A stretch of 64,000 nt of DNA from Argentina anserina (taxonomy: Eukaryota > Streptophyta > Magnoliopsida > Rosales > Rosaceae): the NCBI RefSeq assembly GCF_933775445.1, contig NC_065872.1:22258001-22322000 (forward strand), written 5' to 3'. Below, in pieces: positions 10,295-21,996 of this stretch; position 1 is the first letter of the stretch; each line of letters starts with the position of its first letter. Under the pieces are notes generated by a model. The model ran no database searches and was not told the origin of the DNA. It saw nothing but the letters and a program-made list of their open reading frames with translations. The translations under genes and the position numbers were made by a program.

Positions 10295-10302
10295 TATAAA
10301 TA
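10295..10302 (+). promoter_or_regulatory. TATA box of the HIPP gene
   Basis: TATAAATA at 10295-10302 lies 77 bp upstream of the ATG at 10379, a normal spacing for a plant core promoter with a ~45-bp leader. Confidence 0.6.
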
Positions 10303-10378
10303 CAGGTCCCATAAATACAAACCTCTCTTAGTTGGAGTGTATCAATCATCTCTACTCTCTTTTTGCTTAATTTGCTTA

Positions 10379-10728
10379 ATGGGTGCTCTTAATTATCTTT
10401 CCAGCTTCTTCTCTGTCACTAGAACAAGAACCAAGAGGAAGACAATGCAGGTACGCACGCGTACTCATAGTTATTGGTCAATAGTCGCATACTATTTGGG
10501 CAAATATACATACCACTTCAACCTTGCACTAGTTCTCCAACCCAACTCTATCTGTAAATAAATGCATCACTAGCGAGAATAGGTGCAGATGCCACAACTA
10601 GTTTCCCTCTGAGGAGTTGTTCACTGAACTCTGTTTTTTGACATTGATTCCCAGAAAGTTGAGATCAAAGTCAAAATGGATTGTGATGGCTGTGAAAGGA
10701 AAGTTAAGAAGGCTGTCTCGTCAATGAG

Positions 10729-10783
<55 letters not shown>

Positions 10784-11103
10784 TACGCTGACGATGCGTG
10801 GCTACGCATGCAGGGGTAGAAAGTGTGGAAGTGAACAGAAAGCAAAGTCGGGTAACTGTGAATGGGTTTGTGGAAGAAAACAAGGTGTTGAGAAGAGTTA
10901 AGAGAACGGGGAAAAGAGCTGAAATATGGCCATACATACCTCAACATCTTGTCCATTATCCACACGCGTCAGGAGCCTACGACAAAAGGGCACCACCAGG
11001 TCATGTCAAGAATTCATTTGCTTTTCCAGCCTCAGATGCATCCGAGAGTAACATTGTCTCATTTTTTAGTGATGACAATGTAAATGCTTGTTCTATAATG
11101 TAG
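10379..11103 (+). CDS. Heavy-metal-associated isoprenylated plant protein (HIPP), 145 aa, three exons
   Basis: Exons are 10379-10450, 10655-10730 and 10814-11103. Both introns are GT-AG, with phases 0 and 1. The first exon gives a 24-residue basic leader (MGALNYLSSFF...). The HMA domain spans roughly residues 25-90 and carries the metal-binding MDCDGCERKV motif, with two Cys that bind a soft metal such as Cu, Zn or Cd. GKRAEIWPY and YDKRAPPGHVKN are typical of the HIPP20-30 group. The C-terminus ends NACSIM, a CaaX box, so the protein is expected to be farnesylated and membrane- or nucleus-associated. Length and intron positions fit the family. Known members act in metal handling and stress responses; the specific partner is unknown. 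A (TC)n tract sits at the very start of intron 2. A truncated paralogue faces it at 11.7-12.0 kb. Confidence 0.93.
10732..10780. repeat. (TC)n microsatellite at the 5' splice site of HIPP intron 2
   Basis: About 24 TC units start immediately after the G of the GT donor at 10731. The repeat makes up more than half of the 83-bp intron (10731-10813). Confidence 0.95.
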
Positions 11104-11356
11104 TATCCTACAAAGTCAATTGCCTTCCTTTATCTTCTACTTAATCAATAATATCACAGCTGGTCCTTTTATTTTAGAATTTTAAAATAAAACAAATTTA
11201 TAACCATGTCAATATAGAGTTTTTAACTGTGCTACGACCGGAGGACCTAGTTTACATGTCTAACGGTCCTCATACTAAGGCCCAATTTGGTATTGAGGTT
11301 TGAGGAAAATAAGCACTTATATTGAACCAAATATTGAGATGGAATGGTCCTATGTA
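11104..11356. other. 3' region of HIPP, no further gene
   Basis: Likely HIPP 3' UTR and trailer with AT-rich sequence (AATCAATAATATC near 11142). No HMA-type third exon is seen on the minus strand for the facing paralogue. Confidence 0.4.
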
Positions 11357-11364
11357 CGTATAGG

Positions 11365-11525
11365 CAATGTTCTAAAAATCCCCGCCTAGAACCGCCTAGG
11401 CGCCCGGAGATCCTTAGCCGTTTAGATTTTGGGCCGATTAATCCCCGATTAATCCCCGATTAATCCTCTGGGCGCTGATTTTTAGCTGTCCGCCCGATTA
11501 ACGCCTAGCGTTTTTTAGAACATTG
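11365..11525. mobile_element. hAT-type MITE, 161 bp
   Basis: Terminal inverted repeats CAATGTTCTAAAAA and its complement are flanked by a perfect 8-bp duplication CGTATAGG (11357-11364 and 11526-11533). An 8-bp target duplication plus CAATGTTC ends marks the hAT superfamily. The interior is GC-rich and has three tandem GATTAATCCCC units. Confidence 0.9.
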
Positions 11526-11703
11526 CGTATAGGTGGTATAGCCGAAACGAATTTATTAATACATACATAATGCCAAGGAAATTGAACAAGAAAGAGTACG
11601 TGGTAGAGTCTAGGGTTCTTATAGATGCATCTATATAGATCCAGTCCTTATATAAGTGTCTATGCAATTCCTTAAAATGAACAAGAAATAAATCCACAAG
11701 TAC

Positions 11704-11977
11704 CTGGAATTTTGTGGAGGAGTTTTCTGACCTTTTCGACACATCCTTGACAGTTAATGTGTGCCTTAAGAACATGTGTCTGTACGACAAATGCAACAAG
11801 TAGAAGATAGCAAAATACACATAATTAACCAAAAGCAAAATAAGTCAATGACTGAATCACTCAATTGATCCATTAAATGAAAATGGATAGAGATAACAAA
11901 GAGGCGGATCTGGAATATCACACCTTCATTTTATTCAAAACCTCAGGGTGTTGAACATTATTGCTCATCCTCGACAT
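11704..11977 (-). pseudogene. Truncated HIPP paralogue (exons 1-2 only)
   Basis: On the minus strand, ATG at 11977 (or 11968) opens MSNNVQHPEVLNKMK, ending at a GT donor after 11924. A 144-bp intron ends in CAG at 11780. Exon 2 (11779-11704) encodes THVLKAHINCQGCVEKV and continues to the KIPG end, an HMA half-domain with the CxxC metal site, then a GT donor at 11703. Exon 2 is 76 nt, exactly the length of exon 2 of the intact HIPP at 10655-10730, and both introns share its phases. No third exon with the rest of the domain or a CaaX box is found before the MITE or the intact HIPP's end. The gene therefore appears cut off downstream. It is a tail-to-tail relic of a local duplication or an unrelated HIPP subgroup member. 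Confidence 0.75.
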
Positions 11978-12579
11978 GTGTTCAATCTCATCTATTCTCT
12001 TCAGGGATACTCGCAGCTATATATCAATTTAGGAAGGACAGAGTGACAGACGTACCAAATGAAAATTTGATGAGTTTGACTCCTTGACCCACTCTCTCTT
12101 AAAGACTACATGAAGTTGGTCAATGGTCACTAGTAGCATGAGTATTTATTTCTTAAGCAGGAGATCATTAGTTTGATGATTAGCATCATTCACATATTAA
12201 CTGATATTTTTGTGGAGTTTTTTTTTTTTTGGACAATACCACCGAGAACAGGCAGCCAAGTTATTGCATTTACTAAATCTGTTTATTGTCCTCACTCAAT
12301 ATCTTTATAATTTTAAATGATTTTACAAGATCACAACTCCTATATAAACTAAGACATCACTTGCCTTTTGAGTTCATGATATATTATTTGGAGTAATTGT
12401 GGGTTAGTAATTTAATATTAATAGTAAATAACACGTGTGAAATAATATGCTTATTAGTGGGGCTCGTCAACGGGTCACGCCGAGTCTTAGTAAATTTAAA
12501 TAAGTGGTGGGCCGGGTCGGGTATTTTCACAAATCCGAATATCTAAGCCCGTCCACCTAAAGCGGGTCTTGCGGACTTT
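11978..12579. other. Intergenic and start of a GC-motif repeat
   Basis: No gene. From about 12455 the sequence has CGGGTC/GGGCCGGGTCGGG motifs that recur at 14710-14740 and 16055-16230. They suggest the edges of one larger non-autonomous element that was split by the 12580-14711 insertion. I could not define its ends. Confidence 0.4.
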
Positions 12580-14711
12580 TGATAGAGCGTCTATAATAAA
12601 TCATGTAAAACATCATTGTTAGTATAGAATAAGCAGAGATCATTCAGTCCGGGGAATCAAAGGGGACTCAAAACTTATCATGTTATTGGGGGATTTGATT
12701 TGGATTATAAAACTACTACTTAAAATAAATCTTAAATTACTTACATACAATTGATCTACCACTCATCACATAACCAAAACACAAATTCTACTCATGGAAC
12801 ATGTATGACACGCACAAAACAACTAAAAGGCAGTAAGCAATTTCGATTCCTTCTTAGTCCATTTTAATTCCAATTCTAATTAGAGCCCGAAGTGATTCAT
12901 CTAATCGTTAAGACTTCTTAATTATTTAGAATCAACGAAGCGTTCAATCCTAAACATATGCTAAAAAGAGTTCAACATAACTAAGCGTACTAGTTAAACA
13001 CAAAGTATCACATAAGTACATTAACTCGAATTGGAGACATGTACACAAGTATGGCGTCACTCATCTTGATTAAGCATGCAAATTCCTAGAACTATCACAG
13101 CCCTATATAAGTACCAATAATTGAAACACAAAGCACATAACTCAATTAAAGATCACTTTGGTGAATGGAATCGCAACCTTAGGAGAGCCATGGCCGTGGC
13201 TTCCTCAAGCATTGATTTAGATGTATAAGTTCAAGGAATTAATCAAAATAAAACCAAAGACAATTCGAAAATCCTACTGCTCCTATTCATCAAGCACGGC
13301 ATACATACACAATCATGAGTTTATACAATCAAAACATAAAACCAAAAAGTCTAAAAATATGTTCTTCATATATAAAACTGAAAAGTACATCCAATAATCC
13401 ATAAACTGAAATCGCAATATTCATAAAACCAAAAAGAAAAATACAAACCATGGATGAATCCCACATTAGAAACCTTGAAGAATTTGGCAAGGATGAATAC
13501 GATATGGAAGAAGGGAAAGGATGGCACAGTTTGGTGATGATGGATGAAACTTGTGGCTTGAATTTTCTGTATGTATTTTGGTAGAGGTTCGGCCTAGCTT
13601 TGTGAATGAGAGGTGATGCGAATTTGTGAGGGAAGCCGTGCCTTATATAGAGGAATGAGGGAAGGAGAGCTGCACGGCATATGGGCTGATCCAAGTGAAT
13701 ACACGGCTATGATCATGCTTGAATGATGGGATCAAATGGCTCTCCTATTTCCTTGTAATTTCAGTCATTATCTCCTTCTTTTCCTTATGAGATACACGGC
13801 TAGACTCCTTATCCAACGCTGAATGGAATACACGACTCCTCTCCTACAAATTCTCAAGAGTTTTGTACGGCAAGAACTTCTTCTCCATTTTGGATTTGTA
13901 TTTGGACGGCATCATGGTTTCCTTAATGCACACGGCCTCCTTCTTTTTCTCAAGCCGTGAGTCTCCTTAGCTGATCCATAGGCACGTCATATGATTCCTT
14001 GTTTATCTCTTTATTTTTCCGTGAGTTATCCTCTCATCCTCTTAATGCACACGGCTGAATCCTTATTTCTCTCAAGGTAGACATGACTTAGGACTCCTAT
14101 TTCTTCTTCAATCCGTCCTTGTATCTTTGAATCCTTCTTTACACGGCTGAAACTCCTTGTTTATCTAAAGAATTATCTCTTAAATCCAATCTAAAAATAA
14201 GAAAAGAAAATCAATAGTAAGAGATAATGCATTTTCAAAAATTATGTCTTAATCTAGACAATTGTTGTCTTAAAAAGACACATGTAATAGATGAGCTCAA
14301 CTAGATTAGGAAAGTTTCTAATTTACAAAAAGGAAACTTACTAGAACAAGTTACTAGAACAGACCAGTTTCGTAAAAAGAGTTTTAGTTCAAGTAGGACT
14401 CTTCCAAATGATACATTTCCTAGTCTAACAAGGATTCCTAGTGCAAAGACTCTCAAAATATTGTCAATGCGATCAAAACGTAGAAGGATGAAGACTCCTA
14501 ATCCAAGTAGGTTTCCTAGTCCTATAAAGATTCCTACTCAAACTAGGACTCTAGACAAATTTTTCATTTTTAACTAAGCACAAAAACACAACCAATACTG
14601 TCCAAGACTCATACTATGACTCAATGACTCGATATTACAACAATAAGGGCTAAACAAAGTACAAATGGAGGTAAAAACATGTTAAGAACGTCGCACATTA
14701 TGCTCATATCA
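12580..14711. mobile_element. LTR-like non-coding element (2.1 kb, TG...CA)
   Basis: It starts TGATAGAG and ends CTCATATCA, with flanks ACTTT (12575-12579) and GCTTT (14712-14716), a 4/5 match to a target duplication. The 5' part (GTTAGTATAG near 12622) and the 3' end resemble the element at 24492-32469, so both look like members of one family, perhaps solo LTRs. CACGGC-rich stretches fill 13200-14170. There is no open frame with recognisable domains. Confidence 0.45.
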
Positions 14712-14844
14712 GCTTTTGCGGGTCGGGCCTTGCGGGCTTGTATTAGAAAAAAAATATAATACTCTAATTTAAGGGTTTGAAACAATAGAAGAATTATTAG
14801 AAAAAATTCTAAAAAAAAGTCACAGATAAATTCTAGTTTCGAAA

Positions 14845-16045
14845 TATTGTCGATCGACAACAATAGATGTGATCGATTTACCGAAAATTCTGACGGTCAA
14901 ACGAGGTCCGAATTGTATGAAAATTTTATAGGGCCATTAAATATATATACCGATCACATCGGCTGTTGTCAATCGATCCCGAGAAGTTTCCTTCATATAG
15001 TCGCTTCATAATGCGATAGTTTTATTCTAAACCTAATATAAAGATTATGATACATTAGTTGACACTTAGGCGATCGCCAACTCTAGTTCAAAATATGTTT
15101 AGGGACCCGTAAAAATTTTGTCTATTTTGGACACGGTTTGACCGTTCGTACCTACGATTAACAAAAAAAGAGGTGTTTTGACATATTGAAACCTCATTGA
15201 CCGGGGCTTTGCTAAATATGTTTTCTCTGTGTGACCGTGCACGATAGGTAACATAAATTAGGTAATTTCAGATATGCAAACGACTTTCGGCGTTCGCATC
15301 TTTGTAATGGGTTCTCCCTTAGGACATGTTAGTGGTATTTTCGGTTTACCAGAAATTCCAACGGCCAAACGAGTTCTGAATTAGATGAAATTTTTACAGG
15401 GTCACTAAATATATATACTGATCACATCGGCCAGGTATCCATCGATCTCGAGAAGTTTTTGTCATATAGTTGTTTCATAATGCGATAGTTTTATTATAAA
15501 ACCTAATATAAAAGTTATGATACATTAGTGGACACTTCGGTGATCGATAACTCCAATTCGAAATATGGTCGATCGACACCAGCAGATGTGATCAGTATAT
15601 ATATTTAGGAAACCCGTAAAAATTTCATCCGTTTTGGATATTGTTTGACCGTCCGTACCTACGGTCAACAACAAAAAAAGCGTTTTAACATATTAAATCC
15701 TCATTGACTGGCGTTTTGCCAAATGGGTTTCCTTAGTGCGACCGCACACAATTGGTGACAAAAATTAGGCGATTTCAGATATGTAAATGACTTTGGGTGT
15801 TCGCATTTTGGTAATAGGTCTTCCCTTATGATATATTAGTGTTGTTTTCGGTTTTACCAAAAAGTCCGACGGTCAAACGAGATCCGAATTAGATGAATTT
15901 TTTACAGGGTGACTAAATATATATACCGATTATATCGATTGGTTATATCGACTGGTGTCGATCGATCCCAAGAATTTTCCTTCATATAGTTGCTTCATAA
16001 TGCGATAGTTTTATTCTAAATCTAATAAAATATGTATGTATAATA
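14845..16045. repeat. Tandem array, ~470-510 bp units, about 2.5 copies
   Basis: Units begin near 14881, 15349 and 15857, each with a motif like CCGAAAATTCTGACGGTCAAACGAG. Each contains ATATATACCGATCACATCGGC, then TCGATC, then GCTTCATAATGCGATAGTTTTATT. Blocks such as GTCGATCGACAACAATAGATGTGATCGAT occur in inverted orientation relative to CGATCACATCGGCTGTTGTCAATCGAT, so each unit also carries a large dyad. No coding is seen. Confidence 0.8.
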
Positions 16046-16054
16046 TTTTATTAT

Positions 16055-17556
16055 TGGTGGGTTTTTACGGGCCGGGACTTGCGGGATTTTGGCGGACCGG
16101 GCCGGGTTTCACACGTCTAATCTAAGCGCGGCCCTCTACCCAAGGAAGTAGGTTTTGACAGGTTTTCTCGTGAGTCGGGCCTGGTAAAAGCCCACCGGGC
16201 TTGCGGGGACCCACGGGCTAGACGATAAGGCCTACTTACTAGTGATTAGTAATATGTTTACTAATAATAACTAATATATTATTAAGGTTACTGAGGACCC
16301 ATAAATCATATATACCGATTATCGATAGGTAATAAAAACTTGGGCGAGGGTCTAGTTTGATCCGCTGATGTACAGAAAGATCCAGTGACATTCGGGAGAG
16401 AGATTCCAATAACTAGTGACCAAATCTGGAAGGGCCAATTACATATAAGGACACATGAAGACTCATATTTTTAAATAAAGACACTCAGACATTTTTATCC
16501 ATATAAGGACACTTTAGAATAAAAGGATTTTTATTGTAGACATTAAAATTACATAAAATTACAGACTACCACTAGAGTTATAAAAATACAAAAACCATCA
16601 CTCTGACGAAGTCTCCAGTTGATCTCCGACGGGTTCGTCTCCGATGACTTCTGGCTTGTTCCGGCGAGGTGTTCAGCGACTTTCGCATGACTCAAACAAA
16701 CTTTGATAATGTCATAAAAGATAATGTCACAAGCACCAAAAGCTACTATCACCGGCAATAAAAACTACTATGATGAGATTTCCAGCAACCTTGAACGAGG
16801 TCCCAAAAACTACTACTGAGCCACTCAAAAGATACTACTAAGCAAGACAAAGCCACTATCATTGTTATCAAAAGCTACTGCCCCACAAAATTATAGGCTT
16901 ATAGTTACTACCAACAACAAATAAAGCAATTATCAGCAACAAACAACTATTCCAAACAAAGGCTATTAAAACGCTGAAAAGATACTATTACACAACTGAA
17001 AAGATACTATCAATAAATTAGAAAGATACTAACAACAAATACCTAAATAGTTATTGTCAATACATACAAAAGCTACCGCGCCTGCAACCAAAACCTACTG
17101 CCAATACAAACAAAAACTACTACGTGTGCAAGCAAAAGCTACTGTCAAATAACACTACTACAGTACTACAACCAAAACCACCATCGCACAGCCTCGGGAA
17201 AGAGCTCCATAACTCCACAGAACCAAACCATTTTGTTCCTTGGCCTTTCCTTCAAAACATCTGATCTCTCTCTACAACTCCTCCTCCTTCACCTGGAACC
17301 ACAAAAAATGATCACCTCTGATCAACAATCATAGATCCGCATATCGGAAATCGGAAAAAGCAAATTGAGCAAAGAAAATCGTACCGTAGAGGCGTCACGG
17401 TGGTCGGTGGCGGTTACAGCCTCCATTTGTCTCTCTGTTTTGGCGTCGTCAGAGAACAAGGTGTGGTGTTGATTGAGATATCTACGGCGAGGCATCGTCA
17501 ACGAGGCGTCGAGATCTGATGACGAGGCTTCGGCGTCGTCGGAAGTCGACCTATAG

Positions 17557-17559
<3 letters not shown>
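16055..17559. other. Non-coding repeat-rich stretch
   Basis: 16055-16230 is rich in GGGCCGGG/GCGGG motifs. 16430-16540 has repeated ATAAGGACAC blocks. 16740-17180 is a degenerate A/C-rich repeat with many AAAAGCTACT and AAGATACTA motifs. None supports a gene. Confidence 0.5.

Positions 17560-17611
<52 letters not shown>
17560..17611. repeat. (GA)n microsatellite
   Basis: About 26 uninterrupted GA units. Confidence 0.97.
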
Positions 17612-17612
<1 letters not shown>

Positions 17613-18894
17613 GAATTTGGAATAATAATATAACCAAGGGTAGTTTTTGTACAAGCTGATATAAAAGTGACAAGTAAAAAGATTAGCTTGTCTTTAGAGG
17701 GTATTTTCTAAATCTCGTATTCTAGTGAACGATGACAGTATTTCAAATTTCGTCATCAGGTTGCCCGAACTTTAGATTTCAACGTTTGGTTGCTCGAGTT
17801 TCATTGTCTGTCACTTCCAGGGTGAGGGCAAAATAATCCAAACATATTAGATTATTTAGATATAGACATATAGTAACATATAGTTGCTTGCTTGATTCAA
17901 CAATAAAAATTATAAAACATCAATATCCAGCAACCTATCTTGCAAATACACCTGCTTCTAAACGCATACATAAATTGCATGATTTTTCTTCACCTTTATC
18001 TGGCCTGAAAGTGTTCGATTACGTTGATTGAGAAAACATACCTCTCTTGGTCAAGCTTGAGAGCTTTTAAGGAACTCTTATATTATATCTCTAAAAAAGA
18101 GAACTCAAGTTACTTAAATGGACTATAGGCAGAACTACGGCAAAGGCTGTAAGCCGTCGAAGACCCTTCTCTAGCAAGACCTCCGTCGGAACCACCTTTA
18201 GGCGACATGCCAGCTATATAGGGAAAGTGCGCTTCCAACCAACAGCCCAACCTTCGACCAAACAAAAGAAAAACAAAAAGCCCAACCTACTCCCACATCC
18301 CTCTTCCATTGAAGAAACTGGTAATTCAATTTAATGCTCAACATGGCTGGTTACAAGAGTAACCCTCACACAAGATAATAGTTTTCTTATGTAAATAAAA
18401 CATGAAATTTAAGAACAAAAATATGGCTCTTGACCAAACGACCTTGTATGCTCTTTCACCCACATGTACGGCAACTATGTACATTATACATGAGACATGA
18501 CTCATGTATTTGTACTTTGTACAAGTGATTTGACAGAGAATTTTATGGATAAAATTCATACTTGAGTAATTATAAGAGTCCCATAGAATCTATCATGCTG
18601 CAACATTTGTTTATGTCGATACTCAATCTTGGTCGCTTAAACATTCAGTAAAAAAGAAAAAAGGAAAATAATATGACAAGATGCTGCTCTATAATTTTGC
18701 CTCTTCTGGAACAAAAAAGAAAAGAAAAATGGAGATGCTGCTCTTTACAGCAGTAATGCATTCATCACAGTGCAAAATAAACAAATAAACAAAAAACCAA
18801 ATCAATTGAAATTGAAATCATCTATTTATACATGACCATATGAGTGAATCCAACAGTTTAATGTCATTTCTAGCATAATACAGAATTGATAGAT
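17612..18894. other. Downstream of the SINA-like gene, no gene recognised
   Basis: AT-rich. The part nearest 18894 is probably the 3' UTR of the SINA-like gene on the minus strand. Nothing else can be supported. Confidence 0.45.
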
Positions 18895-21270
18895 TTAAGT
18901 AACATTAGTTGATTGGAAGGATGGAGGGCACTGACCGTTTCGCCATATGCAGATATCCATCTTGATCCGGCCACAAGAACTGAAAAAATCACCTGGGATT
19001 ATAAGGGAGCCAGATGAAGTAGGGATACGATAATGCAATGGAGTGCTGTTTGTGAAGGACTGTAATCTGAGCAAACATCCTTTTCTTTTAGCAGTAAGAT
19101 CATAGAAAAAGCCTCCCATAAATCTAGGTTGCATGCAACTAAGCCTCATCATATTTCCTACAACTTCTTTTTGATTGTCAAGGACAAACAATGTGCCATC
19201 ATTCTGTTCTTGGAGAACAAGAAACTTGTCACTAAAGTTTACTGTAAGTGAGAAGCTGGAGTTGTACAGGAAGCGTATTGCAGAGTTCAAATGGTTACTG
19301 CTGAAATGCTGGTATAACTGCTTCATTGAAGAGACAAAGTTGCAGCCTGAATGGGGGCATTGACAAGGTGAATGCACACAAGCCTTTTCATGCTCATTTT
19401 TACTACTGCACGTCATCCATTCTTTGCAACCATACTTGATGTTTTGGCAAGACATTCTAACTGATTCTAGAACTTTCTCAATGGCACGGCAACGACTATA
19501 ACCAATCGGCCAGGAACAGGAGGGGCATTTATTCTTAATCTTCGTGCTGCAGGAGCAGCAAGCTATATGACCATTTTCACACTGAAATTTCAAGCACAAA
19601 AGAGTTATTAGTATGCTCTATTAGGACTTATGATGTGTTACTCAATTGTTATAGAGAATGATAAACTTGGAAGGGGTAACAAGATAGAAAATGATAGAAA
19701 GGTATTGTAGATATAACAAAGAACAAAGAACAAAAATAGCTTGAGTAACAATCATTCAAATCATTAATTATAAATACATCACCAATGCTGATATATTGAG
19801 ATTGTTTTAAAAAAATATCTGGCACTTGAGATCTAAAGAAATCAACTATGATGCATACACTTAACTCCAAAGTAAAAAATTGACATCTAAAAGACATCTG
19901 AGGAACTATTTCTACATGCTTTTCATGAAAAAACCGTGACCATACCATCTACCATGCAAACGGAACCTGAAACGACACCCTGACTAGTGCAGAGAAAAAA
20001 GTAAAATAAATTGCAACACTCGGAAGACAAATATGGCACACTAAACTTAAACAGACCGTTCCACAAAGGTACTAATAGTTAGTGGCCTAAAAACAACTCC
20101 ATGGTCATTTTGTTTGGCATTATGGTCAGGTGTCCACTTCTGTACTACACTGACAGTCACCATACGTTGTTTGAAGACTTCAAGACAGGTCATATCCCCT
20201 TGAAACACAAAATTTTCCATTTTTGTGACCAATCACAATGGCAATATATAAAACCTATAAACCCCTACGTTCTACACAGCTTAAGATTAAATAACTAATC
20301 GAGTAACCAGACTGTAGTAGCGAACCATACATCCCTACAAATTATATTTATTCATATCCATATTAAACCTAGACTACGACTTGAAACATATTACCCAAAC
20401 AACTAAACAGAGAAAAATCATACTCCAGATTCACATCAAGTCATCAATAAAAACTGACTTGCTTCCATAGCTCAGAATATCGGGACTTATCCCCGTACAT
20501 CACAAAGATACTATACAACTCAGCTCAAGCACAAAATGACTGCTCCTACGTTCTAAAATTCTTATATAACCACCTTCTTATAACCACTTGCTCGCAGTTT
20601 TTTCACGTATATATTCAGAATAGACCTCAATTCAAAACAAGAAAAGAGTGCCGTGGTGTAGCTCCTGTTGGGTAACACAGGTTGCGAAAACATCCCTACT
20701 TATAAATCAGCTTAAAACTTAAATAGAACCCAGCAACCACCAAGTTAGGTTATTTTAGTTTTCTCTTGGTAATTGTACAGATAAATATTTCAAGCAAAAC
20801 TAAGACTCATAAAATTGAGATGAAGAGTAGAAATGAGAGGAGACCTGGAAGACGGGGACGGTCAACGATTCACAGCAAATGGGACAATCGAGTACATCCG
20901 GGTCGGCCAAGGTGATCGAAATGGACCTATCCGTCGTGATGGCGGTGGTGGTGGTGGAAGCGAGAGCAGTCTGTAGAGTTGCGGAGGCTGACCCCAATTC
21001 GAGGGTGGTCCGACGCGGCGGCTGCTCTTCACCACCGTCTGTCTCATCATCATTCTCATCTTCTTCTTCTTCTTCTTCGGACTCACTCTGTTCTTCTTCC
21101 TCTTCGGATTCAGACGATGCAGATTCGTCGCCAACAGCCGGTAGACCACCTCGTCGGCGTTCGCCTATGGTGATAGAGGCAGCGGGGCGAAGAACAAGAC
21201 GACGTCGTTTATGCCTGGGGCTGCTGGGTCCTTCTCCATCCTCATCTCCGCCTAACGAGAATCTCGTCAT
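18895..21270 (-). CDS. SINA-like RING E3 ubiquitin ligase, 370 aa, two exons
   Basis: Exon 1 is 21270-20845 and exon 2 is 19581-18895, joined in phase 0 across a 1263-bp GT-AG intron. The N-terminus has a basic KRRRL patch and a long Ser/Glu/Asp-rich acidic run (about residues 50-85). The RING finger spans the splice: DCPICCESLTVPVFQ in exon 1, then CENGHIACCSCSTKIKNKCPSC in exon 2. A SIAH-type zinc finger follows (CQNIKYGC ... HEKACVHSPCQCPHSGC ... HFSSNH). The C-terminal ~130 residues form the substrate-binding TRAF-like region. The protein should bind an E2 and ubiquitinate target proteins. The combination of acidic N-terminus and SINA domain matches the SINA-like 7/10 group. I place the start at 21270 because the frame upstream has no ATG. 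A MULE begins 42 bp upstream. Confidence 0.92.
19582..20844 (-). other. Intron of the SINA-like gene
   Basis: The donor is CAG|GTCTCC at 20844 and the acceptor TTTCAG|TGTG at 19582. The RING finger is split at the Gln before the third Cys. Small open frames inside it have no domain content. Confidence 0.85.
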
Positions 21271-21311
21271 TTCTGCGATCCCCAATTTACTGCAAACCCT
21301 AAATTTATCAC

Positions 21312-21996
21312 GGCAAAAATGTCAATTAGCACTACTATAATTGTCAATTTGCACCCGAATTTATATTTTAGTCAGTTTACCTCTTAAATTTAGTAAAAAT
21401 TACCGATTTGCACTCATATGTTAAATTTATGTTTTCCATAAAATTTTAAGTCACATGTCATGCATTTGAGGGGCAGTAAAAACTTTTAATTTGCACTCAT
21501 CCGTTATATATTTATTTATATTTAATAATAAAATAAATTAATAGAATTACTTAATAATTTATATATTTATTATTTTACGTGATATAATATGCTTAAAAAT
21601 ATTATAAAAATATAAATAAATATCTAAAAAATTAAATATAAATGTGTATATATACACAATACACTATATTTGAATATGTGAGTATGTTGAATAAATAATT
21701 CGAAGTAAGGTTAAGTATGTAGAAAAAAGATGTAAATAAATAATTTGATTAAAAAAATCCTCATTTAACAAATATTTTTATTTATTTTTTAAGAAAAATA
21801 TAAATAGAAAATGACAACATTACTTCTTATGTGCATGACATGTGACGCAAAATTAGATATAAACAGTTAAATTTAATAGATTTGGTGAAAATTGGTAATT
21901 TTTACCAAGTTCAAGAGAGAAATTGACTCGAATGCAATTTCATGGTGTTAATTGACAATTTCAGCCAAGTTTAGGGTGTATTTTGACAATTTTGCC
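21312..21996. mobile_element. Non-autonomous MULE (685 bp) in the SINA-like promoter/5' UTR
   Basis: The ends GGCAAAAATGTCAA and TTGACAATTTTGCC form inverted repeats that extend imperfectly for about 110 bp (TAAAAATTACC near both inner ends). The element is flanked by a perfect 10-bp duplication AATTTATCAC (21302-21311 and 21997-22006). A 9-10-bp duplication with long terminal repeats indicates a Mutator-like element. The interior is very AT-rich and non-coding. Confidence 0.88.

Noticed and set aside
13329..13694. 121-codon minus-strand frame with hydrophobic stretches
   Set aside because: It lies inside an LTR-like repeat and has no recognisable motif; probably chance.
17322..17654. Minus-strand frame with a Ser-Leu repeat
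   Set aside because: The repeat is the translated (GA)n microsatellite; the rest has no domain.
19649..19948. Open frame in the SINA-like intron
   Set aside because: It lies between well-supported splice sites and has no zinc-finger content; intronic.
20862..21340. Long frames in other phases of SINA-like exon 1
   Set aside because: They arise from the repetitive acidic codons of the true exon read in other frames.
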